Part shown: piece after piece, positions 17,227 through 26,593 of the stretch
Layout of the letters: every line of letters begins with the position of its first letter
How positions within the stretch are numbered: the stretch's first letter is position 1
Origin: Litchfieldella rifensis
Lineage (GTDB): Bacteria; Pseudomonadota; Gammaproteobacteria; Pseudomonadales; Halomonadaceae
Length of the DNA stretch: 64,000 bases
Assembly: GCF_042646605.1 (NCBI RefSeq)
Contig: NZ_JBHRUG010000002.1
Span: 1 to 64,000, forward strand
Reading direction: 5' to 3'
Translations under genes and position numbers: made by a program
Notes under the pieces: model-generated
The model's database searches: none
What the model was told of the DNA's origin: nothing
Seen by the model: only the letters and a program-made list of their open reading frames with translations

Positions 17227-19076
17227 TAGCCCTTGGCCTGCAGTCGGAATAGGTGGGCATAGAGGCCGTTCCGGGTCAGCAGGGTGGCGTGGTCGCCGTG
17301 TTCGACGATCCGGCCCCGGTCGATCACCAGGATCTGATCGGCGGCGCGCACCGTGGAGAAACGGTGCGAGATCAGGATGGTCATCTTGTCGTGGCTGTGT
17401 TCGCGGAAGCGAGCGTAGACCTTGGCCTCGGCGGCGGCATCCATGGCCGCGGTGGGTTCGTCGAGCACCAGGATGTCGGCTCCCTCGCGCATATAGGCGC
17501 GCGACAGGGCGATCTTCTGCCACTGCCCGCCGGAGAGTTCCTGGCCGTGCTTGAACCAGCGACCCAACTGGGTGCGATAGCCGCTCGTCATGCGCGAAAT
17601 GAAATCGTCGGCCAGGCCGCTGCGTGCCGCCGCCTGCCAGCGGGCCTCGTCCTCGAAGGCATCGACATCGCCGACCCCCAGGTTCTCGCCGACCTGCAGT
17701 TGGTAGCGCACGAAGTCCTGGAAGATCACCCCGATGCGCCGACGCAGGGCCTGGATGTCCCATTCGCGAAGGTCGCTGCCATCGAGCAGGAGGCGGCCCG
17801 TGGTGGGGGAATAGAGGCGGGTGAGCAACTTGATCAGGGTGGTCTTGCCTGAGCCGTTCTCGCCGACCAGCGCCAGGCTCTCGCCGGGCTGCAGGTGCAG
17901 GCTGATAGCGTGCAGCACCGGGGTGTCGGTCCCCGGGTAGGTAAAGCCGACATGCTCGAAGCGGATACCGTCGCCCGGGATGGCGCCCTCGGTGAGGGTA
18001 CCGCTGTCGGTTTCCACCGGCTGCTCGAGGTATTCATAGAGATTGGAGAGGTAGAGGTTGTCCTCGTACATGCCGCTGATCGCCGTCAGGCTCGCCGAGA
18101 GTGCCGCCTGGCCCTGCTTGAACACCATCAGGTACATGGTCATCTCGCCGAGAGTCAGGTTGCCGCCCACGGTCTCGATCACCACCCAGGCATAGGCGCC
18201 ATAAAAAGCCAACGTGCCCAGCAATCCGAGCAGGAAGCCCCAGGTGTCGCGGCGAATGGTCAAGCGCCGGTCCTCGGCATACAGCGCATCGAAGATGGCG
18301 CGATAGCGCTCGAGAAACAGCGACCCCAGGCCGAACAGCTTGACCTCCTTGATGCTGTCCTCGCGGGCCAGCACAGTCTCCAGATACATCTGCATGCGGG
18401 TCTGGGGCGAGCGCCAGCGAAACAGTCGGAAGGCGTCACCGGAGAACTTGGCCTCGGAAACGAACACCGGCATGGCGCCGATCACCAGGATCAAGATTGC
18501 CCACGGCGAGAACTGGACCAGCAGTACGCCGAAGCTCAGCAGCGAGATGGCATTCTGCGCGAGCGTAAAGGTCTTGTTGACCAGTGCCAGTGGGCGGGCG
18601 GAGGCTTCGCGCCGGGCGCGGGTCAGCTTGTCGTAGAGCTCCGAGTCCTCGAACTGGGCCAGCGACAGGGTGCCGGCCTTCTCGAGAATCATCACATTGA
18701 CCTTCTGGCCGAGCAACGCGCGCAGTAGCGACTGCTGGGCCGAGAGTCCACGCTGGGCCAGGGCGATCAGGGCAATCACCAGGGCTTCGAACAGTACATA
18801 GCGCAGTACCGGCCACAGCGCGGCATCTCCCGTCTCACGCTGGGACTGCATGGCGGCGACCACCGCATCGACGATCAACTGGCCGACCCAGGCTGCCACC
18901 GCCGGCAATACCCCGGCGACCAGGGTGCACAGCGCCAGGCCGATCGTCAGGGCACGCGAAGTGTCCCATACCAGCTCGAGCGCCCGGCGGCTATAGCGAA
19001 ACACCCCGAAGAAACCGACCAGGGGGCTGGTATCGCTAGGAACGGGCTGGGGCCGGTCGGCAGGCGAGGAGGACAA
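17220..19076 (-). CDS. ABC exporter, fused permease and ATPase
   Basis: 618 residues: an N-terminal six-helix membrane domain (about 40-330) and a nucleotide-binding domain with Walker A GENGSGKT, signature LSGGQ, Walker B ILVLDEP and the H-loop ISHRFST. A half-transporter that probably works as a homodimer; lipids, peptides or drugs are possible substrates. It starts at a TTG with AAGGA upstream; no closer ATG precedes the membrane domain. Its end overlaps the AtuA-like gene in convergent orientation. Confidence 0.87.
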   Translation of the reverse strand: MSSSPADRPQPVPSDTSPLVGFFGVFRYSRRALELVWDTSRALTIGLALCTLVAGVLPAVAAWVGQLIVDAVVAAMQSQRETGDAALWPVLRYVLFEALVIALIALAQRGLSAQQSLLRALLGQKVNVMILEKAGTLSLAQFEDSELYDKLTRARREASARPLALVNKTFTLAQNAISLLSFGVLLVQFSPWAILILVIGAMPVFVSEAKFSGDAFRLFRWRSPQTRMQMYLETVLAREDSIKEVKLFGLGSLFLERYRAIFDALYAEDRRLTIRRDTWGFLLGLLGTLAFYGAYAWVVIETVGGNLTLGEMTMYLMVFKQGQAALSASLTAISGMYEDNLYLSNLYEYLEQPVETDSGTLTEGAIPGDGIRFEHVGFTYPGTDTPVLHAISLHLQPGESLALVGENGSGKTTLIKLLTRLYSPTTGRLLLDGSDLREWDIQALRRRIGVIFQDFVRYQLQVGENLGVGDVDAFEDEARWQAAARSGLADDFISRMTSGYRTQLGRWFKHGQELSGGQWQKIALSRAYMREGADILVLDEPTAAMDAAAEAKVYARFREHSHDKMTILISHRFSTVRAADQILVIDRGRIVEHGDHATLLTRNGLYAHLFRLQAKGYQ

Positions 19077-19156
19077 GCGAACGAATCCTTTTGGCGGTCA
19101 GGAAGGGATAGTGTAACGCTCTGCGTGCCGCCTTCCCTGGCGACGAGGGTGATGGC

Positions 19157-19264
19157 TTATGCGGGATGGCGTGCCGTGATGGTCCACGAACTGGAGGCCA
19201 TGACGATGCCTTCATCCTGCTGGTAGGAGCGTAGAGCATCGCGTTGTTCGCTGACCTGTGTCAT
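19157..19264 (-). CDS. Possible 35-residue small protein
   Basis: Short ORF with a good GGAGG ribosome site 8 bases before ATG, starting MTQVSEQRDALRSYQQDEG. It is hydrophilic then mildly hydrophobic, with no known motif. It lies upstream of the ABC exporter on the same strand, 80 bases before it, and could be a leader ORF or a chance ORF. The rest of the 19077-19458 gap holds only the terminator of the nitrate transporter gene. Confidence 0.3.
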   Translation of the reverse strand: MTQVSEQRDALRSYQQDEGIVMASSSWTITARHPA

Positions 19265-19385
19265 GGTCGTGCCTCCAGGATCGGGTGGAAGGGGACCGGC
19301 GACATCTTTTCGTTGCGTCGGACCCCTACAGTATGAGCGATCATGGCGCCCCTGGCTCACTCGCCCCGGCATTGGGGCGGCTTAC

Positions 19386-19418
19386 GAAAACAACACCGCC
19401 GCCCGGTTGGGCGGCGGT
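19386..19418 (-). terminator. Terminator of the nitrate transporter gene
   Basis: Perfect 10-bp stem ACCGCCGCCC/GGGCGGCGGT with a 4-base loop, followed on the minus strand by GTTGTTTTCG. It lies 41 bases after the stop of the MFS gene. Confidence 0.8.
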
Positions 19419-19458
19419 CTGCGTGGTGGGCCAGGACGGGTGGCCGTATGTCGAAAGC

Positions 19459-20811
19459 CTAGCGTAGCGACAGGGCGCCGCTGCCGGTGTCTTCGCCGAC
19501 GGCATCGCGGTAGGCCGCCTGTTCTTCGGCCTCGACTTCGGGCGAGAAGCGCACCAGTAATGCACAGAGGGAGGCGATCACCACGGCGATGCCGAGGTAG
19601 AACAGGCCCTGCTGGTAGCTGAGCGACTCGGAGCGGAACAGGAAGCCAGCGGCCACGGCCCCGGCGTTGCCCCCCGCACCGACGATACCGGCCACCGCCC
19701 CCAGGGCTTTCTTGTTGACGAAGGGCACCACGCCGAAGGTGGCGCCTTCGGCCATCTGCACGAACAGGCTGAACACCAGCATGATGCCGATGGCCAGTGC
19801 CAGCACATGCATCTGGGAGAAGAACATCAGGGCGACGCCCTCGCAGAGCATGGCGATGAACAGCCAGCGGACACGGCCCTTGAGGCCGCCATTGCGGGCG
19901 AACAGGTCGGAGAAGACCCCGCCGAGAGTGCGGGCGAAGATGTTCATCAAGCCGAACAGACCGGCGATGATCCCGGCGGTGGCCAGTGTCAGGTCGAAGT
20001 TGTCGAAGAAGTAGATGGCGGCGATATTGTTGATGGTCAGCTCGACGCCGAAACAGGCAGCATAGACCACGAACAGCGCCCAGACACGGATATCCTTGGC
20101 GGCGGCGGCAAAGCTCTGGCCCATGCCGTGTTCACCGTCGGCCGGGGGCAGTTCGCCGCGTGCACGCAGCTCATCGAAATTGCCGTCGGGGGCATCCTGG
20201 GTAAAGAAGTAGTAGGCGATACCGGTGAGGAACAGCACCACACCGGGAACCACCATGGCCAGGCGCCAGCCGAAGGCCTCGTTGACGCCCAGCATCAGCA
20301 GGCCGGAGAAGATCAGCGGCATCAGGATCTGGGTGGTACCGCCGCCGAGGTTACCCCATCCGGCGGAGGTGGCGTTGGCCGTTCCGACCACGTTGGGGGC
20401 GAACATCACCGAGGTGTGGTACTGGGTGATCACGAAGGAGGCGCCGATGGCACCGATTGCCAGGCGAGCCAGGAAGAACGACTCGAAGCTGTCGGCGAAG
20501 CCGATGCACATCACTGGCAATGAGCCCAGGCACAGCAGCCAGGTGTAGGCCTTGCGCGGGCCGATCTTGTCACAGAGCACCCCGATTGCCAGGCGTACGA
20601 TGACGGTGATGGCCACCGAGGCGATGATGGTATTGCCGATCTGCGTCTTGGTCAGGCCGAGGTCGTCCCGCACCACTGCCATCAGCGGCGCGATGCCGAA
20701 CCAGCCGAAGAAACAGATATGGAAGGCGAACCAGGAGAAGTGGAAGGCGCGCATCTGCGGCGTCTTCAGGTTAAGCAGACGAATCCTGTTGGCTTTGTTA
20801 CGAATTTCCAT
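19459..20811 (-). CDS. NNP-family nitrate/nitrite transporter (NarK/NasA type)
   Basis: 450 residues with twelve membrane segments. Both NNP signatures are visible: AGWGNLGGG (150-158) in helix 5 and GAGGNAGAVAAG (378-389) in helix 11. Arg73 in helix 2 and the arginine in NIFARTLGG in helix 8 are the nitrate-binding pair of the family. It takes up nitrate and/or exchanges nitrite. No nitrate-reductase gene is adjacent here. A long leader with a hexaloop hairpin lies upstream (see that entry), suggesting NasT-type control. Confidence 0.88.
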   Translation of the reverse strand: MEIRNKANRIRLLNLKTPQMRAFHFSWFAFHICFFGWFGIAPLMAVVRDDLGLTKTQIGNTIIASVAITVIVRLAIGVLCDKIGPRKAYTWLLCLGSLPVMCIGFADSFESFFLARLAIGAIGASFVITQYHTSVMFAPNVVGTANATSAGWGNLGGGTTQILMPLIFSGLLMLGVNEAFGWRLAMVVPGVVLFLTGIAYYFFTQDAPDGNFDELRARGELPPADGEHGMGQSFAAAAKDIRVWALFVVYAACFGVELTINNIAAIYFFDNFDLTLATAGIIAGLFGLMNIFARTLGGVFSDLFARNGGLKGRVRWLFIAMLCEGVALMFFSQMHVLALAIGIMLVFSLFVQMAEGATFGVVPFVNKKALGAVAGIVGAGGNAGAVAAGFLFRSESLSYQQGLFYLGIAVVIASLCALLVRFSPEVEAEEQAAYRDAVGEDTGSGALSLR

Positions 20812-20844
20812 GGGAGCAGCCTCGTGGGGTATTGATCGAACTCA

Positions 20845-20880
20845 CGAACTTTGGGCCTTCGCCGTTGAAGGTCGGGTTCG
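20845..20880 (-). promoter_or_regulatory. Structured leader hairpin, candidate ANTAR/NasT target
   Basis: In the minus-strand leader of the nitrate transporter, an outer stem CGAAC/GTTCG encloses GACCTTC/GAAGGCC closed by the hexaloop AACGGC. ANTAR regulators such as NasT bind hairpins with hexaloops having A at position 1 and G at position 4, as here. A second, less certain hairpin (CTCC-CAG-GGAG, about 20893-20903) precedes it. No U-tract terminator is obvious before the start codon. Confidence 0.5.
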
Positions 20881-21090
20881 ACGCACTCGTACTCCCTGGG
20901 AGCCTGGTCCACGTCTACCTACAGTCTGAAGGGATTGCTGCAATTATCTTGCCGGCCATGGATTGTCTGTTTTTAATCAATTCATTGCGTGTTTTTTGGT
21001 CTATGGAAATTGGAAGGGAATGACATATTCTGGTGCAGGATGCGCTATCGAGAGGCAGGATTGGGGCGTGGGGTTTGCGATCGCCACAGA

Positions 21091-21128
21091 CGACAACGCC
21101 CCGACCGGAAAAAGACGGGGCGTTGTCG
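21091..21128 (-). terminator. Hairpin at the end of the mepM-like gene
   Basis: Thirteen-bp perfect stem CGACAACGCCCCG/CGGGGCGTTGTCG with a 12-base loop, 27 bases after the stop at 21155. No clear U-tract follows, so it may stabilise or end the transcript by another route. Confidence 0.55.
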
Positions 21129-21154
21129 TGATAGAGACAGCCGTGACAGGACTT

Positions 21155-22909
21155 TTAGCTACCGTCACCACGCGGTTCACGGTTGCCGGTGCTGGCAACG
21201 ACGGTACCGGTTTCACCGCTTTCGAGCGTCGCCAGCAGTCGCTCGGATTCACGCTGGAAGGTGACCAGGGCATCACCTTCGAGGCTCTGGTTTTCCGGCA
21301 GTTCGACGCGCATCGGGTCGACCTGATTGTTATTGACGATCACCTCGTAGTGCAGGTGAGGGCCGGTACTGCGGCCAGTGTTGCCGGACAAGGCGATGCG
21401 CTCGCCCATGCTCACTCGCTCACCACGATTGACCAGAGGTCGTGAGAGATGCAGATAGCGGGTCTGGTAGCCGTTGTCGTGACGCACCACCACGAAACGT
21501 CCAGCCAATGGGTGGTTACCGACTTTTTCCACTCGCCCTGCGGCGGGAGCAATGACCGGCGAGCCGGGAGGCATGGCGAAATCTGTGCCATAGTGGGGGC
21601 TGACTCGTCCTGTGATCGGATGTCTACGCTTGAGATTGAACGATGAACTCAGGCGGTAGCTGCCTTCGAAAGGGTAGCGATCGAAAGCCGGATCGAGGCT
21701 TTGGCCTTCAGGGGTATAGAAGCGATCGTCGGCACTGTTTCGGACCACGGTCAGGTCCATTCTGGCGCCTTCGTATTGCACGGCGAGGATGTGGGCATCG
21801 AGGTTTTGTCCATCGATGACATCGTATTCAACCAGTACGTGAAAACGATCGCCGCGACGGGTATCGCGGCGGAAGTCGAGTTTTTTCGAGAGCAGGCTGC
21901 TGAGCTGAGCCACCTCGGCGGCGGAGAGGCCGGTGGCTTCTGCCGATCGACCGAAGCTGCCATTGACGGTACCGGCAAACAGGCGCTGAGTCGGTTCACC
22001 GGACTTCTCGATGCTCGTCACCTCGAAATCCTGATCGTCACCACGTTCGATCAGATAGCCGTTGCGTGCATTCTTCATGATGCGCAGTGCCAGCAACTGA
22101 TCATCCTCATTGAGCCGATAGTCGAAGCTGTGGCCGACACGCAACCGCGTCAGCACACTCTCGTCGGGAAGATTATCGAGAAGTTGCATGACTTCGCTAT
22201 AGCCTAGACCCAGGTTGCGCTCGGCCATGACAGCGAAAGTATCGCCCGGCTGAACGGTATAGGTCTGCCATTCGGGGGTATAGGTCTGTTGGGCGACGAT
22301 TTCCTCGTCGAGAAAGACATGCTCTTCATCGAACAGAAACAGCGGGTCGGCGGAGAAATCCTCATAGGAAGTGCCACCCTCTTCATCATGTGAAGTGTCG
22401 TCTTCCTGCGTTGATTCATCCGGCAACATCATGGCCAAGTGCAGTATGTTGTTATCGATACGCGGAGCTATGCCAGGTGCTGTAGTTTGTGCGTCGGTGG
22501 CAGGGGCCCGAGCGGTCGAGTCCACCGGACCCTGCGATTCCTCGTTCGCATTGGCGGACGAAACGAAATCGATGTCCAGAACTTCCGTGGCGGTCAACTC
22601 GGAGAGAGGGACGTGCTGGCGAGTGGGGTTCGGAGCATTCGACGCGAGTTGGACGGCCTCGGCTATGGGCGACTTGTCGGACGCCGTCGGCGTGTCGCTA
22701 GTTGAAGTGTCGAGATCGAGAGGGACGAGAACCGTGGGGGAGTCATCGACGCTGGCGTTTTCATCGAAAGCGCTGAAAATCTTTTGTGTGCCCAGCACGG
22801 TGACCATGGTGGCAACCGGTAACAGTAACAATTTGTGCGTGCGGGGCAGCGAATGAAGAATTCGCAACATAGTAAAGGCCATACGTGTCGGATGGATATA
22901 AAAAGGCAC
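21155..22909 (-). CDS. mepM: M23 murein endopeptidase of the MepM/YebA type
   Basis: 584 residues, longer than E. coli MepM (about 440) because of an acidic low-complexity stretch at about 50-215. Order: short cytoplasmic segment (LPRTHKLLLL), one membrane anchor, acidic linker, LysM/OapA-like domain (YTVQPGDTFAVMAERNLGLG, about 220), then the C-terminal M23 domain with zinc ligands in HYGTDFAMP and SGNTGRSTGPHLHYEV. It is expected to cut D,D-cross-links in the periplasm for wall growth. The start is uncertain: GTG at 22909, or ATG at 22882 or 22870. A perfect LexA-like box lies upstream. Confidence 0.87.
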   Translation of the reverse strand: MPFYIHPTRMAFTMLRILHSLPRTHKLLLLPVATMVTVLGTQKIFSAFDENASVDDSPTVLVPLDLDTSTSDTPTASDKSPIAEAVQLASNAPNPTRQHVPLSELTATEVLDIDFVSSANANEESQGPVDSTARAPATDAQTTAPGIAPRIDNNILHLAMMLPDESTQEDDTSHDEEGGTSYEDFSADPLFLFDEEHVFLDEEIVAQQTYTPEWQTYTVQPGDTFAVMAERNLGLGYSEVMQLLDNLPDESVLTRLRVGHSFDYRLNEDDQLLALRIMKNARNGYLIERGDDQDFEVTSIEKSGEPTQRLFAGTVNGSFGRSAEATGLSAAEVAQLSSLLSKKLDFRRDTRRGDRFHVLVEYDVIDGQNLDAHILAVQYEGARMDLTVVRNSADDRFYTPEGQSLDPAFDRYPFEGSYRLSSSFNLKRRHPITGRVSPHYGTDFAMPPGSPVIAPAAGRVEKVGNHPLAGRFVVVRHDNGYQTRYLHLSRPLVNRGERVSMGERIALSGNTGRSTGPHLHYEVIVNNNQVDPMRVELPENQSLEGDALVTFQRESERLLATLESGETGTVVASTGNREPRGDGS

Positions 22910-22944
22910 AAGAACCTTAACCCATGACGTATGGTCTGCCTAGT

Positions 22945-22960
22945 CTGTATGTAAATACAG
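22945..22960. promoter_or_regulatory. LexA-like SOS box upstream of mepM-like gene
   Basis: Perfect palindrome CTGTATGTAAATACAG, fitting the gammaproteobacterial LexA consensus CTGT-N8-ACAG with an AT-rich centre. It is 35 bases before the GTG and overlaps a possible -35 (TTTACA) on the minus strand. Confidence 0.6.
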
Positions 22961-22974
22961 TAATGGGCGGAAAG

Positions 22975-23007
22975 CCGCGCTGTCGCTGAGTTTCAGCGAT
23001 AGCGCGG
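22975..23007 (-). terminator. Long hairpin after the pirin gene
   Basis: Fifteen-bp stem (CCGCGCT-G-TCGCTGA against TCAGCGA-T-AGCGCGG, one G-U pair) with a 3-base loop, about 90 bases downstream of the pirin stop. Only CTTTCC follows on the minus strand, so termination efficiency is uncertain. Confidence 0.5.
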
Positions 23008-23097
23008 CCGGCTAGGCTGAGAAAAAGAGGGGCTTTTGGTGACTGTTTTTCGTTTTGCCCGTGGCTGATTTTTGAGCAAAAAAAGTATGGCTGATAT

Positions 23098-23949
23098 CTA
23101 ATCCGTCAGAGTGCCATCTCGATACTCGGCCAGTGTCTGTTCCAACTCGGCATGAGTGTTCATGACGAAGGGACCATAATGCGCAATGGGTTCGTGATGT
23201 GGTGTGCCGGCCAGTATCAAGGCCTGGGCACCCGCAGTACTGGAGAGCGGTACATCATCTCCGGCGCTCAACTTGGCGAGGTCACCCTGACCGACATTCT
23301 GGTCGGCGATGACCAACTCGCCGGCAAAGACATAGAGCAGCAGTGTCGGAGACTGGTTGGCCAAGCGTAGTGTGCCGCCAGCCTCGAGAGACACATGTGC
23401 CACGCCTCCCTGTCCGGCCAAGGCATCCAACGGCCCGTCGACCGTTGTGCCGTCGACGAGTTGCCAGTTGCCTCCCAGTGCCACCAAGTGGGCGTTGTCA
23501 CCGCTCAGTGTGGGCATCTCACTGGCGCGTACGTCACGATAGGTGGCTGGGCTGAGCTTGTCCCGGGCGGCCAGGTTCAGCCATAGCTGAAAGGCATGCA
23601 ATCCCTGGCTGTCGGTCAAGGGCATCTCCGAATGAATGATGCCACGTCCCGTGTGCATCCACTGGGCATCGCCGACGCCGATGGTGCTGGCGTGGCCCAT
23701 ATGGTCCTCATGGGTCAGGCCGCCATGCAGCACATAGGTCAGGGTCTGGATGCCACGGTGTGGGTGCGATGGAAAGCCACCGACGTAGTCGTCCGGTCGA
23801 TTGGAGCCGAGTTCGTCGAGCATCAGGAAGGGATCGAGCCCTCCGCCGAAGTCGTGGATGCGCCGAATCTTGACGCCGTCGCCATCCTGGCTGGGCTGGC
23901 TCTTGAGCAGGCGCTCGACACGGCGCAGGGAGGAGGCAGGAGTTGGCAT
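23098..23949 (-). CDS. Pirin-family protein
   Basis: 283 residues with the two-cupin pirin layout: the metal-binding stretch GGFPSHPHRGIQTLTYVLHGGLTHEDHMG (about 58-86; histidines and the glutamate in QWMHTGRGIIHSEMP) and a C-terminal cupin ending ELEQTLAEYRDG. Bacterial pirins are iron proteins linked to quercetinase activity or redox sensing. The start at 23949 has AGAGGG at the right spacing. It is divergent from a LysR gene, which probably controls it. Confidence 0.88.
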   Translation of the reverse strand: MPTPASSLRRVERLLKSQPSQDGDGVKIRRIHDFGGGLDPFLMLDELGSNRPDDYVGGFPSHPHRGIQTLTYVLHGGLTHEDHMGHASTIGVGDAQWMHTGRGIIHSEMPLTDSQGLHAFQLWLNLAARDKLSPATYRDVRASEMPTLSGDNAHLVALGGNWQLVDGTTVDGPLDALAGQGGVAHVSLEAGGTLRLANQSPTLLLYVFAGELVIADQNVGQGDLAKLSAGDDVPLSSTAGAQALILAGTPHHEPIAHYGPFVMNTHAELEQTLAEYRDGTLTD

Positions 23950-24048
23950 CTGAATACCCTCTTGGTGAAACATCTTCACTGGTATTTTAGGCCGTCTTTT
24001 TCGAAACTTAAGCGCATAATTTGGCTTCCCTGATTCGAGGAAATCGAA

Positions 24049-24999
24049 ATGTCGCGTGTCACCTTGTCCCAATGGCAGATGCTGGCGGCCGTCATCGACC
24101 ATGGCGGCTTCGCGCGCGCAGCCGAGGCGGTCCACAAGAGTCCCTCGACGCTGAACCATGCGGTTCACAAGATCGAGGAACAGTTGGGTGTCCGGGTTCT
24201 GGAGCCGGTCGGGCGACAGGTGCGTCTGACCGAGGCCGGGGAGATGTTGCTGCGCCGTGCGCGACAGTTGATCGAAAGTGCCGCCGCGCTGGAAGACGTG
24301 GCAGAACGCCTGGCCGAAGGGCTCGAGGCCGAGGTGGTGCTGGCGGTGGACCAGATCTTCCCCCCCGATGCCCTGGCCCATGCTCTGGAGACCTTCTCTG
24401 CCGCCTTTCCGCATGTGCGGGTGCAGTTGCATGAAACGGTGCTCAACGGTGGCGTCGAGATGCTCTACGACGGTCGCGCGGACCTGGTGGTGTCGGGCCT
24501 GGCGGCACAGGGCTTTCTCGGTGAACCCCTGGTGACCGTCAACTTCCTTGCCGTGGCCCATCCGGCGCATCCCCTCCAGCGTCTCGAGCGCGAGCTGGAC
24601 TTGCGTGACCTGGAGCAACACCGGCAATTGGTGGTGCGCGACTCGGCGCTGCGTCAGTCGATGGATTCCGGTTGGCTCAAGGCCGAGCAGCGCTGGACGG
24701 TGAGCCACCTGAGCACGTCGGTGGGCATGCTCGAGCGCGGCCTGGGCTTTGCCTGGGTGCCGGAAACCCTGATTCGCGATGCCCTGGACGAGGGACGCCT
24801 GAAGCCCTTGCCGCTTTCTGCCGGCGGTATTCGGGAGGCGCCCATGCAACTCATCTTCCGTGATCGGGATCGTGCCGGACCGGCGACGCGTGCCATGGCC
24901 AACGCCCTGATGACGGCGGTGACGACCTGCTGTCCGAGGCGCGACGATTCGAATCTATCGAATGAAATTACGGAAAACATGCGCTTGAGCATCGATTGA
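24049..24999 (+). CDS. LysR-family regulator
   Basis: 316 residues; helix-turn-helix at about 4-62 (FARAAEAVHKSPSTLNHAVHKIEE) and an effector domain after 90. GAGGAAA precedes the ATG. It lies between the divergent pirin gene and the co-directional glutathionyl-hydroquinone reductase gene 49 bases downstream; the pirin/quinone-reductase pairing suggests a response to quinones or electrophiles. Confidence 0.87.
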   Translation: MSRVTLSQWQMLAAVIDHGGFARAAEAVHKSPSTLNHAVHKIEEQLGVRVLEPVGRQVRLTEAGEMLLRRARQLIESAAALEDVAERLAEGLEAEVVLAVDQIFPPDALAHALETFSAAFPHVRVQLHETVLNGGVEMLYDGRADLVVSGLAAQGFLGEPLVTVNFLAVAHPAHPLQRLERELDLRDLEQHRQLVVRDSALRQSMDSGWLKAEQRWTVSHLSTSVGMLERGLGFAWVPETLIRDALDEGRLKPLPLSAGGIREAPMQLIFRDRDRAGPATRAMANALMTAVTTCCPRRDDSNLSNEITENMRLSID

Positions 25000-25048
25000 A
25001 TCGGTTTAGGCTATAGCCAAGAGTCTACAAACCGCTCAGGAGAGAATC

Positions 25049-26050
25049 ATGGGCCTGTTGATCGATGGCAAATGGCACGACCAGTGGTACGACACCAAGA
25101 AGCATGGCGGCGAGTTCGTTCGCGAGTCCGCCAAACTGCGCGACTGGGTGACCGCCGACGGAGAGCCGGGACCGAATGGCCAGCCGGGCTTGCCCGCCGA
25201 AGCCGGTCGTTACCACCTCTATGTCTCCTTGGCCTGTCCCTGGGCGCATCGCACCCTGATCCTGCGCAAGCTCAAGGGGCTCGAAGCGCTGATCGGGATG
25301 TCCTATGTCAGCCCCTTGATGCTCGACCAGGGCTGGACCTACCACACGCAAGAGGGCTCCAGCGGCGATCCGGTCAATGGCGTCGCCTATCATCGCGAGC
25401 TCTATACGCTGACCGACCCGCACTATACGGGACGCGTCACGGTGCCGGCCCTGTGGGACAAGCGTACCGGGCGTATCGTCAACAACGAGTCCGCCGAGTT
25501 GCTGCGCATGTTCAACGGCGCCTTCGACGGCCTGACCGGCAACCGTCTGGATTTCTACCCCGAGGACCTGCGCAAGACCATCGACGCGATCAATGCCGAT
25601 GTCTATGACCATATCAACAACGGGGTCTACAAGACCGGTTTTGCCACCGAACAGCAGGCCTACGACAAGCATGTCATGGCACTGTTCGAGGCGCTGGAGC
25701 GGATTGAGAGGCGTCTCGGCGAAAGCCGCTACCTGGCCGGCGAGTGGCTGACCGAGGCCGATATCCGGCTGTTCACCACCCTGGTGCGCTTCGATGCCGT
25801 CTATTTCGGCCACTTCAAGTGCAACCTCAAGCGCATCGAGGACTACCCCAACCTGTCCAACTACCTGCGTGAGCTCTACCAATGGCCGGGGGTGGCGGAG
25901 ACGGTGAGCCTAGACCATATCCAGCGCCACTACTATTACAGCCACGACACCATCAATCCCACACGCATCGTGCCCAAGGGGCCGCTACTCGACTTCGATC
26001 GCCCCCATGATCGCGAGCGGCTGCGGGGGAAGGGGATTCGCGAGAAGTAG
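25049..26050 (+). CDS. yqjG: Glutathionyl-hydroquinone reductase (YqjG/ECM4 type)
   Basis: 333 residues. Cys63 in SLACPWAHR is the catalytic cysteine of the Xi-class glutathione transferases, which strip glutathione from glutathionyl-hydroquinones. The C-terminal helical domain (ADIRLFTTLVRFDAVYFGHFKCN, about 232-254) is typical. AGGAGAG precedes the ATG. A cytoplasmic quinone/chlorinated-aromatic detoxification role is expected. Confidence 0.9.
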   Translation: MGLLIDGKWHDQWYDTKKHGGEFVRESAKLRDWVTADGEPGPNGQPGLPAEAGRYHLYVSLACPWAHRTLILRKLKGLEALIGMSYVSPLMLDQGWTYHTQEGSSGDPVNGVAYHRELYTLTDPHYTGRVTVPALWDKRTGRIVNNESAELLRMFNGAFDGLTGNRLDFYPEDLRKTIDAINADVYDHINNGVYKTGFATEQQAYDKHVMALFEALERIERRLGESRYLAGEWLTEADIRLFTTLVRFDAVYFGHFKCNLKRIEDYPNLSNYLRELYQWPGVAETVSLDHIQRHYYYSHDTINPTRIVPKGPLLDFDRPHDRERLRGKGIREK

Positions 26051-26087
26051 GGAAGCTGGAAGAGGGAAGAAGGAAGTCGGAAGAGAG

Positions 26088-26126
26088 AAGAAGTGATATG
26101 AGGGAAGAAGTGATATGAGGGAAGAA
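26088..26126. repeat. Purine-rich 17-bp tandem repeat
   Basis: The unit AAGAAGTGATATGAGGG occurs twice in tandem and is followed by a third partial unit. The surrounding 26041-26126 is almost pure A/G on the plus strand. Confidence 0.75.
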
Positions 26127-26224
26127 ACAGGGAGTTGTTCTCGGGGATGGGACTATTCCGTGGGAGACGTATAAAGTCAGCGCCTACGGGGGACTGCCCT
26201 GCGCTTGTTTTGGCACTTGCGCCC

Positions 26225-26593
26225 CTGTAGCAGCCGCCCGGCGGCGATCCGGCCGCAGGCCGGCTTGGGCGGCCCCACCACCAAGTCCGGATCAGGCACC
26301 CAAGCCTTGTGGGAGCGGCTTCAGCCGCGATCCGGCCGCCAGGCCGGCTGAGCTGGTGGTGTCACCATCGCCGAATAGTCTTCCCCAGCGTGGCTACCGG
26401 CATGGACAATACCAAGCGCTGTAGCCGCTCCCGGCAAATCGCGACTGAAGTCGCTCCAACAAGAGCATTCGTGCTTGTATTCGAGCGAAGTGGCCCTTCA
26501 GTTCAAACATGCAAGCGCAGATTTTCTGCGCGAATAGCGCCGTCAGGCGCCCATACAGCTTTTGCTATCGCCCAGCAAGCTGGGCTCCCACGG
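26225..26593. repeat. BIME-like cluster of REP palindromes
   Basis: REP-type units at about 26225-26265, 26309-26352 (core identical to the copy at 85-104), 26421-26460 (opposite orientation) and a half unit at 26571-26593. Alternating orientation suggests a bacterial interspersed mosaic element. Such units often serve as insertion sites. Confidence 0.7.
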
